Positions 36,401 through 48,843 of a DNA stretch of 64,000 bases are shown here, piece after piece (within the stretch, counting starts at the first letter, position 1; the number at the start of each line of letters is the position of its first letter). The position numbers and the translations under genes were made by a program. The notes below the pieces were generated by a model. It ran no database searches. It was not told where the DNA came from and was given only the letters and a program-made list of their open reading frames with translations. The stretch comes from Moniliella sp. 'wahieum' (lineage: Eukaryota > Basidiomycota > Moniliellomycetes > Moniliellales > Moniliellaceae): positions 496,001-560,000 of the forward strand of contig RSEE01000003.1 of the NCBI GenBank assembly GCA_003971905.1, written 5' to 3'.

Positions 36401-39400
36401 CCCTGGGAAGGCAAACTTTTATTACGAGCAGCTAGCCAACTTGATCTCAGTGGCGAAGTTGCATACGCGGGCATTTATGTCCCGCATCGTTGACCGCATC
36501 TCTCATGGGACACAAATATCTCACGCCAATCTATTGTGTCGTGCATCGAGGCTCTCTGCGCTTCCGTTGGCCGAGAGATCAGCGAACATATGCATTGTCT
36601 ATTGCCCCTTCTTCTCCGTGAGCTAAGCACGGCGACTGGAAACTCCCCAGTGCATCAAAACAGTTAATCAAGATCCTTCATACCCTCACATTGATGGGCA
36701 CAGCGGTGAACGAGTACCGCCTCCCCGTTATAACGGTGCTTCGCAACATGATCAATGATGTTGGCCTTCCTCATCCAGTGCGCGAGAAAGCTATTGTCAC
36801 CTTGAATCACTCGATCTGGTCCTCGATTGGTCCCTCATGTCGGGAGGTCATATCCATATCTTGGTCGTGTCTTGGCAGACCCGAACTCCAGCGATGGGCT
36901 AAGGTTGGCTGCAATGGATGCACTGTCGACCATTGCAGTCCATCTGGGTCAAGGGTACCTAAAGTTCACTCACAAGGTCGAGCAAGCCAGAAGGAACTAC
37001 TACTTCAGGCATCCACTGTACGAGATGATAGTGGCCAAACTTCTCAATGGGGAAAAGCCGACGCGCGATCTTCTCCCTAAACCCTTCTGTCCACCCCAAG
37101 AACCGCCCCCGACAAAACAACCGGTATTGCCGAATGCAAATCGCCTCCGACAAGCGTGGCAGGTTTTGAACCTCGTCACTAATGAAGACTGGGACATGTG
37201 GATGAAAGGTATGGCTGAGGCGTTCCTTATGGAAGCACCCTCCCTTGCGGTGCGTGCATGCCTGCCTGTCGCTGCTGTGCATCCTCCATTGGCCATTCAA
37301 ATGCTCCCAATGATCTTTGACGCTTGCTACAGTGCCCTACCGAGGCCGTACGTCGATGACTTTCAGCAAACTGTCATGGGTGTGTTCGAGTCCAAAACGG
37401 CACCACAACACATTATACACATCCTCCTCCAATTGGCTGAGTTGGTTGAACGCCGGATCAAGCCGTCCCCTCGAGACCTATACCTGTGGGGTACTACTGC
37501 TTTGATAACGGCTACTACACTCAAGCGTTGCATTGGCTGAGTCTGTTTTGACAGTCCACCAGGACAAGTCGGTGTTGGATTCGCTCATCGAGATCACCGC
37601 TCGGGGGCGAGACAGGCAGTGCGGTGGGTACGATCCACCTGGTCCAAGATGAACAGGGAGGCGACCTGCACGAAATGGGGAAGTGGTATGAGAAGCTGCA
37701 TGAGTGGGACCAAGCCCTGACTGTGTATCAAGGGCGTGGGGACGAGGAGCTCGAGACTCATGGGGCAGTGCAGATGTCTACCCAAATAGGTAAGATGCGC
37801 TGCTTCAAGCGTTAGGCCTGCACCAAAACCTAGTCTCATCAATTCAGCAGGCATGCGAATATGAAGATGCGAGCGAAGAGCAGACTCAGGAGTTGGCTCG
37901 TCTCGGCGCCGCAACTGCTTGGCTTCAGCACAATGGGATGCATTCGACAAAATTCACCCAGCGTATGCCCCGCCACTCCGAAGACCGCTCTTTCTACCGC
38001 GCCATTTTGTTTTCACACCGGGGACAATCCGAGAAGGCTCGCAAGCACATTAACGTGGCGTGACTTGGCCCGATCAGAGTCGGACTGATGCTATCCGATG
38101 GGTACACGCATCGTATGATTCAGTGGTGCGCACCCAGATTTTGGCCGAGCTGGAGGAGGTGTTGATCTACAAGGCATGTGTTGGCGATACTGAACGGCAA
38201 GCGGCAATACGTCGTACCTGGTTCAAGCGTCTCCAGAGGTGCCAACCTGATGTGGAGTGTGGCAACAGGTTCTATCCGTGCGCAATTTGGTCGTTTCTCC
38301 CAGGGAGGATCCAGTGGCCTGGATCAAATTTGCCAATTTATGCCGGAAAGAGGGACGAATGACTTTGGCTCGCAGCACCCTCTCCGAGTGATGGGAGTGG
38401 AAGAGGATGCGACGGACGCACACATCGGATTGGACCTCTACACGTCTTCAAGCGTACCCCCTGCCGTGTCATATGCCCACCTCAAATTACGTTGGTCCGC
38501 CCACCCTCAAGAGCGCCTAACCATCCTCTCCGATCTCTGCACTTTTACCACCAACTTGGAGGCCCGGATCCCCGTTCTTGGCCCTGAAGCAGTCACCCAG
38601 AGTCAAATTGAAGGCGCCCCGCCCATTCGGTCTCAAGCAGCCAAGAGGGAAATCCTTAACTTGCTGGCACACTGCTTTACCAAGCAAGGCGAGTGGAAGA
38701 AGACCTTTGCGGAACCTGGGAAGTGGGCGATAGAGCCAGTTATGAGTGATGTGCTGGGTTCTTTCCGAAGAGCGACTGAGCTGGACGGAGGCTGGGAAAA
38801 GGCGTGGCATTGCTGGGCCGAGGCCAACATGGAAATCCTCCAGAAGCGGATCGAGGAAGGCGCAGAGGTGCCCGCATTGCTACAGAGTATTGTCCCTGCA
38901 ATGACCGGGCTCGTTCGCGTTTTGCTCTGGGAAAGGATGCATTACAAGACCGCCTTCACCTTATCTCACTGTGGTTTAGCTGGGGGCAAGAGGTAATGGT
39001 CGCGAGAGCCATCATTAATGGATTCGCTGCCGTCAAAGTGGAAACCTGGCTGGACGTGATCCCTCAAATCGTTGCTCGCATCGGCACTAGCAAGTGGCGC
39101 ATCAGGAACCAGATCAAGTTACTCCTCTGCAGTATCGGCGTGACTCATCCACAAGCATTGATTTACTCCCTTTTGGTGGCCACCAAAAGCAATGTCCTTT
39201 CCCGCACCGTTGTCGCCCAAGATGTGATCGACTCAATCCGCGACCGCTATCCAGAAATGGTGAACCAAGCTGCATTGGTCTCCCATGAGCTTATTCGCCT
39301 TGCTGTTCTCTGGTCAGAGTTATGGTTGGCCAATCTCAAGACCTTGAGTATCTTGCAGTTGTCCACTAAACAAGACCCTGTGAACGATTTGCCACTTTAG

Positions 39401-40914
39401 AGGGTTGCATGCTATGATGGATAAGGGTTGCCAAACCGATGACGAAGAGCTTTTCATTCGAGCCAATGGAAGCGACCTGGAAGAAGCGCGCGCCTTTGCC
39501 CGTCGCTATCGCCAGTATGGGGACATACGAGACCTAGAAACGCAAGGTCTTTTTACCGTCGAGTCTTCCACCGCATCAACAGGTGGACGGATTCGTTGCC
39601 GCTCACCCTGAAGCTGGAAAAGTGCGCCCCCTCCCTTCTCAGGCTAAACTGTCTCGATCTTTGGCTTCCTGGACGATACAAGCCCGGCAAGTCTTCGACT
39701 TTGATTCGTCGGTCTCACCATCTGTGAACATAATTCTCTCGAAGCAACGTCCTCGCAAGATTGAGTTGGAGGGTAGCGACGGTGTTTCCTACTTTTACCT
39801 CCTCAAAGGGCATGAAGACATGCGCCAAGACGAGAGAGTGATGCAATTGTTTGGCTTGGTCAAAGCTTTTGGCCCAAAGTCTTGAGACGGGAAAGAGAGG
39901 TTTGCGTATGCGCCGCTTCCCTGTCATCCCTCTGTCTCCCAGTACCGGGATGCAAGGATGGGTGGGTAGCACTGACACCTTAACCACCGCCATCCACCAA
40001 TACCGGAAAGAGCCCACATTCGTATGATATGGAGCCTCGGATCATGATTCAATTTGCGCCTGATTACGGTAAACTACCTCTACTGCAGCAGGTGGAGGCC
40101 TTCAATGAGGCTATGTCCAGGACCAAAGGGGACGACCTATACAACATCATGTGGCTTAACGCACCCAACAGCTCGGTCTGGTATGAAAGGAGACTGAACT
40201 ATACTCAGTCCCTCGCTGTATCTTCCATGGCCGGATACATCCTGGGATTGGGAGATCGGCACCCGGGTAATCTGCTCCTTGATCGCTACACGGGGGAGGT
40301 GGTGCATGTTGACTTTGGTGATTGCTTTGAAACGGCAATGCAGCGACCTCACTTGCCGAAAGGGTTCCCATCCGTCTCACCCGTATGCTCGTCAAGGCCA
40401 TGGGCATTGGTGGTGTCCGAGGCACGTTCGGTATCACGGCCGAGAAAGTGATGAAGGTGATGCGAGGAAGCAAAGAAGGGGTGTTCACACTGCTTGAAGC
40501 ATTTGTCCATGACCCCCTCGTGGGCTGGAGGTTTGTCGATGGGAATGGGGCAGGGCTGGATGCGGTAGGGATGGACCGATACAACGAAGAGGATGTTTTG
40601 ACCGGTGCTGGCTTGCGCAACGTTCGGGCCATGGAAAGAATATCCCGCGTGGGGAGCAAGTTGGAGGGGACTGAGTTTGATACCGACGGGCCCCTTCCAG
40701 TCGAGCGTCAGATTCAGCTTTTGATTGCCCAAGCGACTTCTGTGACCAACCTAGCGGGCGCATACTTTGGGTACGTGAGAGCTCCGTGGTTGATGATGTC
40801 TGAGATGTAGAGCAGCGTGTGCTGAATGAGTGCGATCGTTTGAGGCGAGCTCGCTAACTGTCTTTTTGACATTCTGTGGTTGAACGGATGCACAGCTGGT
40901 GCCCTTTCTGGTAA
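33495..40914 (+). CDS. tor: TOR serine/threonine protein kinase (PIKK family)
   Basis: The central growth kinase of the TORC1/TORC2 complexes. About 2,390 codons, the usual TOR length. HEAT repeats fill the first half. The FRB domain (about 39.28-39.60 kb) contains [16 protein letters not shown], keeping the serine whose change confers rapamycin resistance in other TORs. The kinase domain has [19 protein letters not shown] (about 39808-39864), [15 protein letters not shown] and [10 protein letters not shown] (about 40230-40335). FATC ends AYFGWCPFW, reached only after splicing a 125-nt intron (40771-40895). Other introns: 33955-34014 (TACTAAT branch) and 36053-36122. The start at 33495 (MLPALP) is the first ATG. 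About twenty frame changes lie along the gene while conservation stays high, so consensus indels are likelier than decay. Divergent from mlh1. Confidence 0.95.
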
Positions 40915-41984
40915 CAAGGCGAAGAGGTATAGTTATCGAGATTCTCGAAACCGCTGAATTGTGTTTATCCACCTCTACAGCATCTAAATCACAGCCTTCC
41001 CGAGTACCAAAAGTGCATCTCCCACTCCATCGCTGCGCTCCAGAGTCACCCCAAAAGCTCTCCATCCCAAGCTTTTCAACCAACTCGCGGCCCCGCAGGC
41101 TTTCTCATTCTGGCCATCAATTCATCCACCAGGCCGGCATTCCGGCTTGTGCCGAAGAACTTCGAGCAAGGCGCAAGCTGCTCCGTGCAATTCAGTCGCA
41201 AGTGCTTCCCCGTCGCTCCTAGTAGTGTGTCCTTTTTTGTCACGCTGCCGTCAAAAAAGCCTCGCAGGGGCCGCCCTTTTCTGTTGATGTCGTCCGTTCG
41301 CTCTTTGACCATATCTCCCACGTTTCCTAGGGGAACGGGACTCTATGTCACCTTGATGCCTAGCGGAATGGGATCGTGCTCACAATAACAATTTGGATTT
41401 GGATCGGTATCGCACACGTCAAGGATGCAAAAGGACAAGATGGTATTGGGTTAATGATGAAGAAACGCTCAACCCACAGTATAATAGTTGCGACGTCCGC
41501 CCCCCTCCTTGGCTATACCTTGAATTTCTAGACTTTAATTGGTCATTCCCACTCAGGATTCAATATTCAGGACTCCAGGCCCGAGTCAGGCCTCAGACCC
41601 TCAGGTGTACAATAAAGCCAATCGGGTTGATGACGTTGGTGGGAAGTAGGGCGGGCGCGTAGGGTGAACTAGGCCTATTAGGTGCCGCTTAATGCCTGGT
41701 GCACGTGATGGATGGCATCATCGATGAGCGATGATCGATGATAGACGAGGCAGAGCGGATTTTGCCCATCTATTCCGCCCGCGCCCCACCGAATCTGGGG
41801 TTGGACTAGGCTTTGTGGTGCAGCCCAGTCTGCAAAGCGTAAGCGCCTTGGTTACACGCATGCTCAGCGACCAATGATCGATGATCGATGATGTTGAACC
41901 TTGACTTCAAGCTTGAGGCTCCTCGTCTGCCACAGCTCCACGTCGTCCCAGCCATCTTGGCAGCCGTGCCCGCCATCGCCTGCG
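40915..41984. other. Region between tor and the SNARE gene
   Basis: Contains the tor 3' flank. A minus-strand open frame of 81 residues (41076-41321, containing LVDELMARMRKPAGPR) looks protein-like but I recognise no family; it may be a small gene convergent with tor. Beyond 41.4 kb there are CTCAGG and GATCGATGATCGATGAT repeats, including TGATCGA units at 41875-41888. Confidence 0.4.
41875..41892. repeat. TGATCGA heptad array
   Basis: Two perfect TGATCGA units plus TGAT, lying about 95 bp upstream of the SNARE start codon. Confidence 0.85.
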
Positions 41985-42913
41985 ATGAATGCGGCGTACA
42001 ACTCGGCCTTGCGCGATGTGACCAGCATCAAAACGACCTTGCTCGCATTGAGTCTCGCGAGACTCTCCCCCCGCCCGACCTCGACGCGCGCTTTGATGCG
42101 TTGGGCGCCACACTGGACGAATACGAGCGTCTTGCTAAGCGTGAACTCGTTCTCCAAACAGCAGAAGGCGCTTGCCCGCCTCAAGGAGTTTCGCCGAGAA
42201 GAAAGATGAACTGCGAAACCGCGTATACGCCGCAGTATCAGCGGCGGCCTCTGCAGGCCCGGCCTACACTGCTGTAAGCGCCACTGCCCTTGGTGCCGCC
42301 GCCCCACTGCGAATGCACTCCATGCTCGCAGTTTGTCAACCATCGGAGCAGGGGCAGGAACCCCCTCCCCTGCTCCTTCCCCACACCCGGTCTCGTCCGT
42401 ATCGCAGATTGGAGGCACATCGTCTCCGTATGGGTACGGGGGATATGCAGGCTACTCCCCCGGCAGCAGCTATGTCGGGTATGGGGTATGGTTCCTACGC
42501 CGCTGGGAACGACCCGCGTGCCGCCTACAAGATGAACGCGTCAGCGGCGGCCATGTTTGGAAATGGATCCGCACGTGAGGCACATGCTTTGCGGGAACAC
42601 AGCTTCATTGAGCAGACCGAAGCTCAGTTGGATGCCTTCATCTCCCAGGGACGAGAAGTGTGGGAGAATCTGACCGAGCAACGGCATATTCTTAAAGGCA
42701 CCCGCAGGCGTCTCTTGGATGCAGCCAACACTCTGGGCCTGTCACGTAAGGTGATTGGTTACGTTGAGCGGAGGAGCATCCAAGACAACATCATCTTTTT
42801 GCCGGCGCTATCTTCACCCTTGTATCGTTCTGTCAGTTCATTTTTCTATGCTGGCGAGGCCCTTATACTGACCATGGCTCCCAACAGATTACATCTACAA
42901 GTGGTTTGGCTAA
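41985..42913 (+). CDS. bos1: Bos1/membrin (GOSR2)-like Qb-SNARE
   Basis: An ER-Golgi transport SNARE. The N terminus MNAAYNSALRDVTSIK and the helical stretch DEYERLAKRELV...KQQKALARLKEF match the N-terminal bundle of Bos1. After a Gly/Pro/Ala-rich linker comes the SNARE helix (about 42.58-42.78 kb) with SFIEQTEAQLDAFISQG, LTEQRHILKGTRRRLLDAA and NTLGLSRKVIGYVERRSIQD, very close to membrin's LKGT...LDxANxLGLS. A 56-nt intron (42832-42887, GTCAGT...ACAG) splits the C-terminal membrane anchor, which then ends YYIYKWFG followed by TAA. The anchor frame needs one more T in the T5 run at about 42796-42800, and three frame changes occur in the first 200 bases. The start at 41985 is chosen because conservation begins there. 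Confidence 0.85.
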
Positions 42914-45549
42914 CTCTGGAAGTGCAAAGCCCTTGACTCGCTTTTGGCACTATACCTTCCCTTTGCTTTCTTTTCATATCATCCAACCGCTGGGCTCCCG
43001 GGGATCCCCATATCCCTTCGCTACCTTCTCCCACTCACACTTTCTTCAACGTCCATCCCCCATCCGGTGTGAGTGCCACCTACAGGGTCTTTCCCCCCCT
43101 CAATCTAACCCTGCACACTCGCCAATGATGTACTTGTACCAGTTGGGTGCTGCATGGATCACCATAGTGTTGAAAGCGCATGCCGCAAGGTATCACTGCG
43201 CCTCGACTCCAGCCTGCAGCAGTGAGTAAAGTGAGGTCATCGTGTAGCTCATTGTGGAACGAGATAGGCATGGGGCCTCTCTAGATTGCATACGCCCTGG
43301 GCAAAGAACTGGCGAGGACATAGCTAAGTTTGGGAGGGTATCATCATTCAACATATGCTGAGCTGGCTCCCAACTTTTAGCGTGTGCGAAATCTGTATAA
43401 CCCTGCGCGTTGAAGCAGTTGAAGCTTCTGCGAGAGACTATAGGTGTACCTGATTGTCTTATCATGCGGTTCGGAGAGCGGCTCCTGTAGCACATCGTTG
43501 TGAGGCTTCGAACATTGTCTCTCCCAGTGGGTTAGATTATTCACGTTTTCCCAGGGAGAAGCATGTGGCTAAGTACTTATCAGTCACGGGCCTAATAGTC
43601 AACAGTGTTGGCGCTAGGCTCGCTACGAAAGGGAGATAGTATTCCGGAGCTACATAGAAACTGCACCTGTGGGCTGGGGGAAGCTCCCACTCAGGCTGGA
43701 AACGCCTGTGGAAGGTCCGGAATGCGCCGGCCGGATACACTGAGTGCGTTTGCCGGATCACTCACACATTAAGGCTAATTGGATCTCTACCACTGGTCAT
43801 CAACGCAATCCATAGAAGCCCAAACAACAGGCAATCTAATGAGAGTGTATCTCCATGGCATTGTACATGAGCTATAGAGGCAAGGGAATATTCTTGTCCT
43901 CCAGTGTGGATGAGATTTGGACAGAATCAACGAAGGGAACTAACCACATTGCAGGTTTGGGCTACCTGGAACTATCCCACGGTGGTGGTGCCACATTCCC
44001 ACCAGCCCAATTCAGCCTCTCAGAGTCGGATAATATCTACCGGATATGGCTGGTCGCATTTTGTGTGTACTAGACCACCTTTGTCATGGGCGGGTAACCC
44101 GGACAGATGGAACCCGACCGTTTAATAGGGGTGATTTCTCTTGGAGGGACGAGGCCGGTCCTGAAGGGTTGGCCGGAAAAGACTGGCGCATCAGGCAAAT
44201 ACCGAACAGGACAGGTCCCATCTAACAGACCATCTCAACTTTCCTAGAATCGCCTCAGGATCCGTACAGGAGAGACTGACTATAACGCTGGAGATATATT
44301 ACGGCAATAGATGCCCAGGCGAAAGTATACGGAAAAACCAGGGGTGTGGTTGCTGGAAGCAGGTCGGAGGGACTGTGCTGGTGACCGATATAAGAGTAGC
44401 ATGGGAGTTGCCTGGTGGGTCAATGATGGAGGAGAAGGATCTTGTACAAGGACGAAAAACGGGAGGAAGGGACGAAATGTGGAATAAGAAGAAGACGAAG
44501 TAGACTAAGTAGACGAAGGAAATGACGAGGAAATGCCCCGCTTGGGGAAAGGAACTTATGGACCGTGGGTGATATGATACCGCGGTCATACAGGCACAGG
44601 ATCTATAAGGGATATAGACAACCCAATGCAGAAATGGGAATAAAGGAATCGAGATCAGTGGCTTCCAAAAAGGTACACAGACCAAATAGGGAAAGAATCC
44701 CTCACCTTCCAGGAACAAGAACAGTCAAACGCCCAAGGGAACGGGCACAGAAGGTTCTCTGCCCTCAGCTATAGAAACGTATAAGGCTTGAGAGAGAGAA
44801 TCTCACACGAGACGCTCACAGATCAGAAAACTGTGTGACGTCCAGATCCGGAGATTCAACTTACGGCTCACTTGCGTCCAAGACCAAAGACCAAATAATT
44901 CAAGTAGGATACGAAATCAGGAACTCAGAGCTCACGCACGGACCACATATAAGCCGCACGAAAGTGACTTGAACGACTAGTTACTTAGATCGATGGGAAG
45001 AACATGGCCCATTTTTGCACGCAAGAGTGCATGGGTTTGTTCAACGTTCAGATCTCAGTCGAGCCACCCTACTAGTCTTAGCGTAGACCTTCCCCAGACA
45101 AGGAGACAAGGGGAGAGGATGGACTCGGGGGGCTCGGCCACACTCCCGCCGTCGCCCGTCCGTAACAGTCTTCATCGATCCTCACTACAGTTTCACCCGA
45201 TTTGGGGCCGTGGGGTGACTAGTGACGGAGAGAGCCCCAGGAACAGACGCCCATTAGTGGCGATACCATCGGCGTGGGTTAGATGGCACTCTCTTCTAAA
45301 AGACGACGGATCGAACTTGCTGTAATATTATGGCCTAGAATGCCTTGGATATGGATGACTTGTAGCATGAAGCTTGAGCATCGGGATAAAGCCGAGGTCT
45401 CAAGCTCCATGAGACCCTCAGCCTGAGGCCCGAGGCTCAGCAGGACTCAGCGCGTCAGGGGACGGATGGCCGAGATTGATATTGATGACCCTCCATGGAG
45501 TGGCAGGTGACCGGTGAAGGGTGAAGCTTGAAGCCACAGGGTACACCAG

Positions 45550-45575
45550 TCACTAGTCAAGCTAGTCACTAGTCA
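45550..45575. repeat. Chimeric TCACTAG/TCAAGCTAG array
   Basis: TCACTAG, TCAAGCTAG, TCACTAG, TCA. The middle unit fuses the AGCT and CTAG tetramers. Confidence 0.85.
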
Positions 45576-46265
45576 TCCTGCTTCTGGCTACGTTTGATGT
45601 TGGCCACGACTGTAGCAAAAATACTTTTCATTATAGTGAGCTCACCACCAAGTGTGCGGGAGACGCAGATTGAGGACGAGTTGCTGAGCATCAGTGTTCG
45701 AAACTGAGGTGGTGCATAGTCTTGCCAAGTGTAGGGCTCAAATTGGAAACCAAAAGGGAACGCCGCTGATGGTGGTGCTATTGTGCCGTGATCCGCGTGA
45801 TCAACGTGATCACGAAGTCGCCTAAGTAACGCGTAATCGGCATTCGTTGACCTGCTGATCGATGATTGATCGATGATCGCCGATGATCCGATGGCTGCAG
45901 CCGGGTTGCCGGTGCAATGTGTGCACGCGTGCTCCGCCGGATTGAGTGAGACATCCGCCTATGCCGAACAACACGTGATGCGTACATGGCGCATGCTGCT
46001 GGTGCGTGCGTGGCTTTGTGAAACACAGCACGACACTGGCCAACTGGGAGGTGTAACATGTGAAGCTTGAAGCTTCAAGTCGGGCCGGGGTACCTGTTAC
46101 GCATGTTTAAGCTTTTAGGTTAAACATTAAGGCCGAAGGCCTCGGCCGGGAAAACAGCCACATTCACATCCACCCACTCCGGCCGCTTGCGGGATGGCTC
46201 CATCTTGCCGCTCTTCCTACATTGGACACCATGCACCACCAGACACCCCCGGCCAGCCCTCCCCG

Positions 46266-46285
46266 TCACGCGTCACGCGTCACGC
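46266..46285. repeat. TCACGCG heptad array
   Basis: TCACGCG, TCACGCG, TCACGC: ACGCGT palindromes spaced by C. Confidence 0.9.
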
Positions 46286-46699
46286 AGTGCCGTACTACAG
46301 CAGGCTACTGCCTGCTACTGCTGCTCTGTCACATGTCACAGCATCCCCGCCGTAGCAGAACCCACGTGTGGCTGCGGTGCGAATAGTTCCCCCACATCCT
46401 CTGCAACACGGGCATTAGGCAGGCGGAGAGTTTGAAGCGGGCAAAACTGGGGCCCCGGATGATCTGTTGGTGCTCCAACATATCGCGTCCGTGTACCTAC
46501 CCACTGCCGTAGTGTAATAGGAAATGCGCAACACCGTCGGTGGTACCTATACCAGCGGGACGCTGCAATATCTGAATATGACCACACAGCATGAACGTAC
46601 GGTAGTGGCGGCACCTGGGGGTGGCTCAGGTTGAAGTCTGCTGGGGCCTGCGAACACAGGTCCGATGCCTCTTCCCAGAAATAATATACGGGAGTGGTA

Positions 46700-46713
46700 G
46701 GTATATATATACC
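46700..46713 (+). promoter_or_regulatory. TATA box of the sugar transporter gene
   Basis: GGTATATATATACC, a perfect palindrome containing TATATATA, lies about 200 bp upstream of the ATG. It is followed by a C/T-rich leader (CCTCCTTCTCTTACTGTC), the usual arrangement of a strongly expressed fungal gene. Confidence 0.6.
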
Positions 46714-46913
46714 AACAGAGGACCGCTGTCCACCTCCTTCTCTTACTGTCACAACCTCAGTCCGACTTTTTAACTCACAACCAACTCCCCCAAAACCCTC
46801 CAAAGCTAACTTCTCCTCTTCGAGAGGCTCTTCTGCCCTCCTTTCCCTTTTCTTCTCTTCACCCTCATCGTCAATTACTTAAGGCTACAAGGCTCTCCCC
46901 TCACCTCGTCACG

Positions 46914-48843
46914 ATGAAAATCGGCAGCACGTCTGTTGGTCCTATGACATTCCTGGTCGCACTGGTGACTGCTGGTGCAGGCCTTAACGTACGCACTACT
47001 ACTCCGCATTATAGTCTACTAGCAACCAACCAAAACATGACAACATATTGACCTATCAATGAGAACAGTTCGGGTATGAAACCGGTATTATGGCCGGCTT
47101 ATACCCCATGGAGGACTTCCAACGCCGTTTTGCGACTGGCGCGGTCACCTACATCAATGGAACATATTCGAAGGGCTGGTCGCCCTGGCTACAGGGTCTC
47201 ATCACCGGTTTCATGTCAATTGGTTGTGGTGTCGGTGCTCTTACCGGCAACGTATGGCAAGACCGGGTGGGCACCAAGTACAGTGTCCAGATCTCTGCTC
47301 TCTGGATTATTATCGGATGTCTCATCAAGGTCACGGCGTTCCATTCTTGGGTTCAGTTTGGTATTGGGCGCCTGGTGTCGGGCTATGGAATTGGCATGTC
47401 CTCAGCCCTAGCACCAGTGTACCAATCCGAGCTTATGCCTCAGCAGATCCGTGGTATGATGGGTGGTATCTTCCAGCTTGCCATCACCCTCGGAATCTTG
47501 TTGGCCTACGCCATTGCCATTGGTACTCGGCATGTGAATAACAACCAGTCGGCATCATGGCGTGTCTTGGTCGCTATCGGCTTTGTTTTTGCACTCCTTC
47601 AGGGTGCTGTGGCTGTGCTGACGCCCGAGTCGCCTACCATTAGCGCTCAAAAGGGCCGCTATGACGATGCAAAGCATGCCATGGCTGCGATGCATGGCGT
47701 AAGTGTTGAAGATCACGACCCGGTTGTCGAATCCGAGTACAAGGACCTCATCCAGGCAATCGAGGAAGGCAAGCAAGCCAACGCATCTGACGCCACCTGG
47801 CTTGACTGCTTCAAAATGCAAAACTCAACTTGCTTCCGGACATTGATGGGCATGGCCCTTCAGATGGGGCAGCAACTCTGTGGCGGAAACTGTGCGTTCA
47901 CTTTCTTTCCCCTTATATACCCCGCCGGCACCACTGTCATCAACTAACCCTTTGATCCTATAGATTTCTTCTTTTACGGTAACCAGGTGTTTGCGAACGC
48001 CGGTCTCAAAGACTCGTATGTAACCCAAATTATCCTTGGCGCTGTCAACTTCGTTTGCACTGCCCCGGGTCTCTGGATGGTGGAAGCATGGGGCCGTCGT
48101 AACATGCTGTTCTACGGTGCACTCGGATGCTCATTCTGGCTATTCGTCTTTGCCATTGCTGGTGTCGCTGGTAACGAGAGCGGTATCATGGGCAAGCCCC
48201 GTGTCTCTGAGGGCGTTGGGACCTGATGACCGTTGCTGGATGCTTATTTGTCTTCTGCCTTGCGTGCACTTGGTCTCCCCGGTGTGGATCTGGTGCGGAG
48301 AGAACTTTGGATCGCGTACTCGTGCCAAGCAAGCTGCTCTCTCTACCGCCACTAACTGGGGCTGGAACTTTGCTCTGGCATTCTTCACCCAGCCGATTAC
48401 TGGCAACATTGGATATGGTACGTCTTTTTTGGTTTCTTCTCTCCCCCTCCTCACGGTGTATACTGAGACATACAAACACCTTGCTAACACACACCTTTCT
48501 CAATCTTAGCTTATGGGTTCATCTTCGCTGCTTGGAACATTGTCAACGCCTTCCTGGTCTTTTTCTTTGTGCGGGAGACCCAGGGCCTCACTCTTGAACA
48601 AGTGGACCTGATGTACCACGACCCAAGCTGCAAACCGTGGAATAGCCGCACGTGGTGCCCGCCGGTTTTACGTCGCGCCGTGCTCTCGTTAAGGGCGAGA
48701 TTGCCAACCTCGTCACAACTGAAGACATGGAAAAGATCGGAGAGGAAAAGCTACAAGAGACCAAGACCAACGAAACCAAGATGGCAGAGTCTACTCTTGG
48801 ACACAAGACACCGGAGCCTCCGGCGACTCCGGAAAACTACTAG
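46914..48843 (+). CDS. MFS sugar (hexose-type) transporter
   Basis: A plasma-membrane sugar porter of the major facilitator superfamily, about 560 residues. Exons are 46914-46988, 47069-47891, 47964-48417 and 48510-48843, with introns of 80, 72 and 92 nt. Spliced landmarks: FGYETGIMAGLYPMEDFQRR in helix 1; GRLVSGYGIGMSSALAPVYQ and SELMPQQIRGMM (the sugar-porter GR...E...R signature); LTPESPT, a variant of PESPR; LQMGQQLCGGNYFFFYGNQV spanning intron 2; WGRRNM; TRAKQAALSTATNWGWNF; RETQGLTLEQVDLMY near the C terminus. Which sugar it carries cannot be told. There is a frame change at about 48.2 kb between VAGNESG and the next conserved block. The start at 46914 opens a hydrophobic first segment directly after the leader. 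Confidence 0.88.

Larger units (their letters stand above)
42914..46699. other. 3.8 kb without a recognised gene
   Basis: The 3' flank of the SNARE gene is followed by about 1.5 kb (43.6-45.0 kb) of A/G-rich plus-strand DNA with overlapping, featureless frames, possibly a decayed mobile element. Nothing in it could be named. From 45.4 kb heptad repeats return: 45550-45575, about 45858-45885 (TGATCGA-like) and 46266-46285. Confidence 0.5.

Noticed and set aside
46336-46803. 155-residue minus-strand frame upstream of the sugar transporter
   Set aside because: It overlaps the transporter's TATA box and C/T-rich leader and has no motif.
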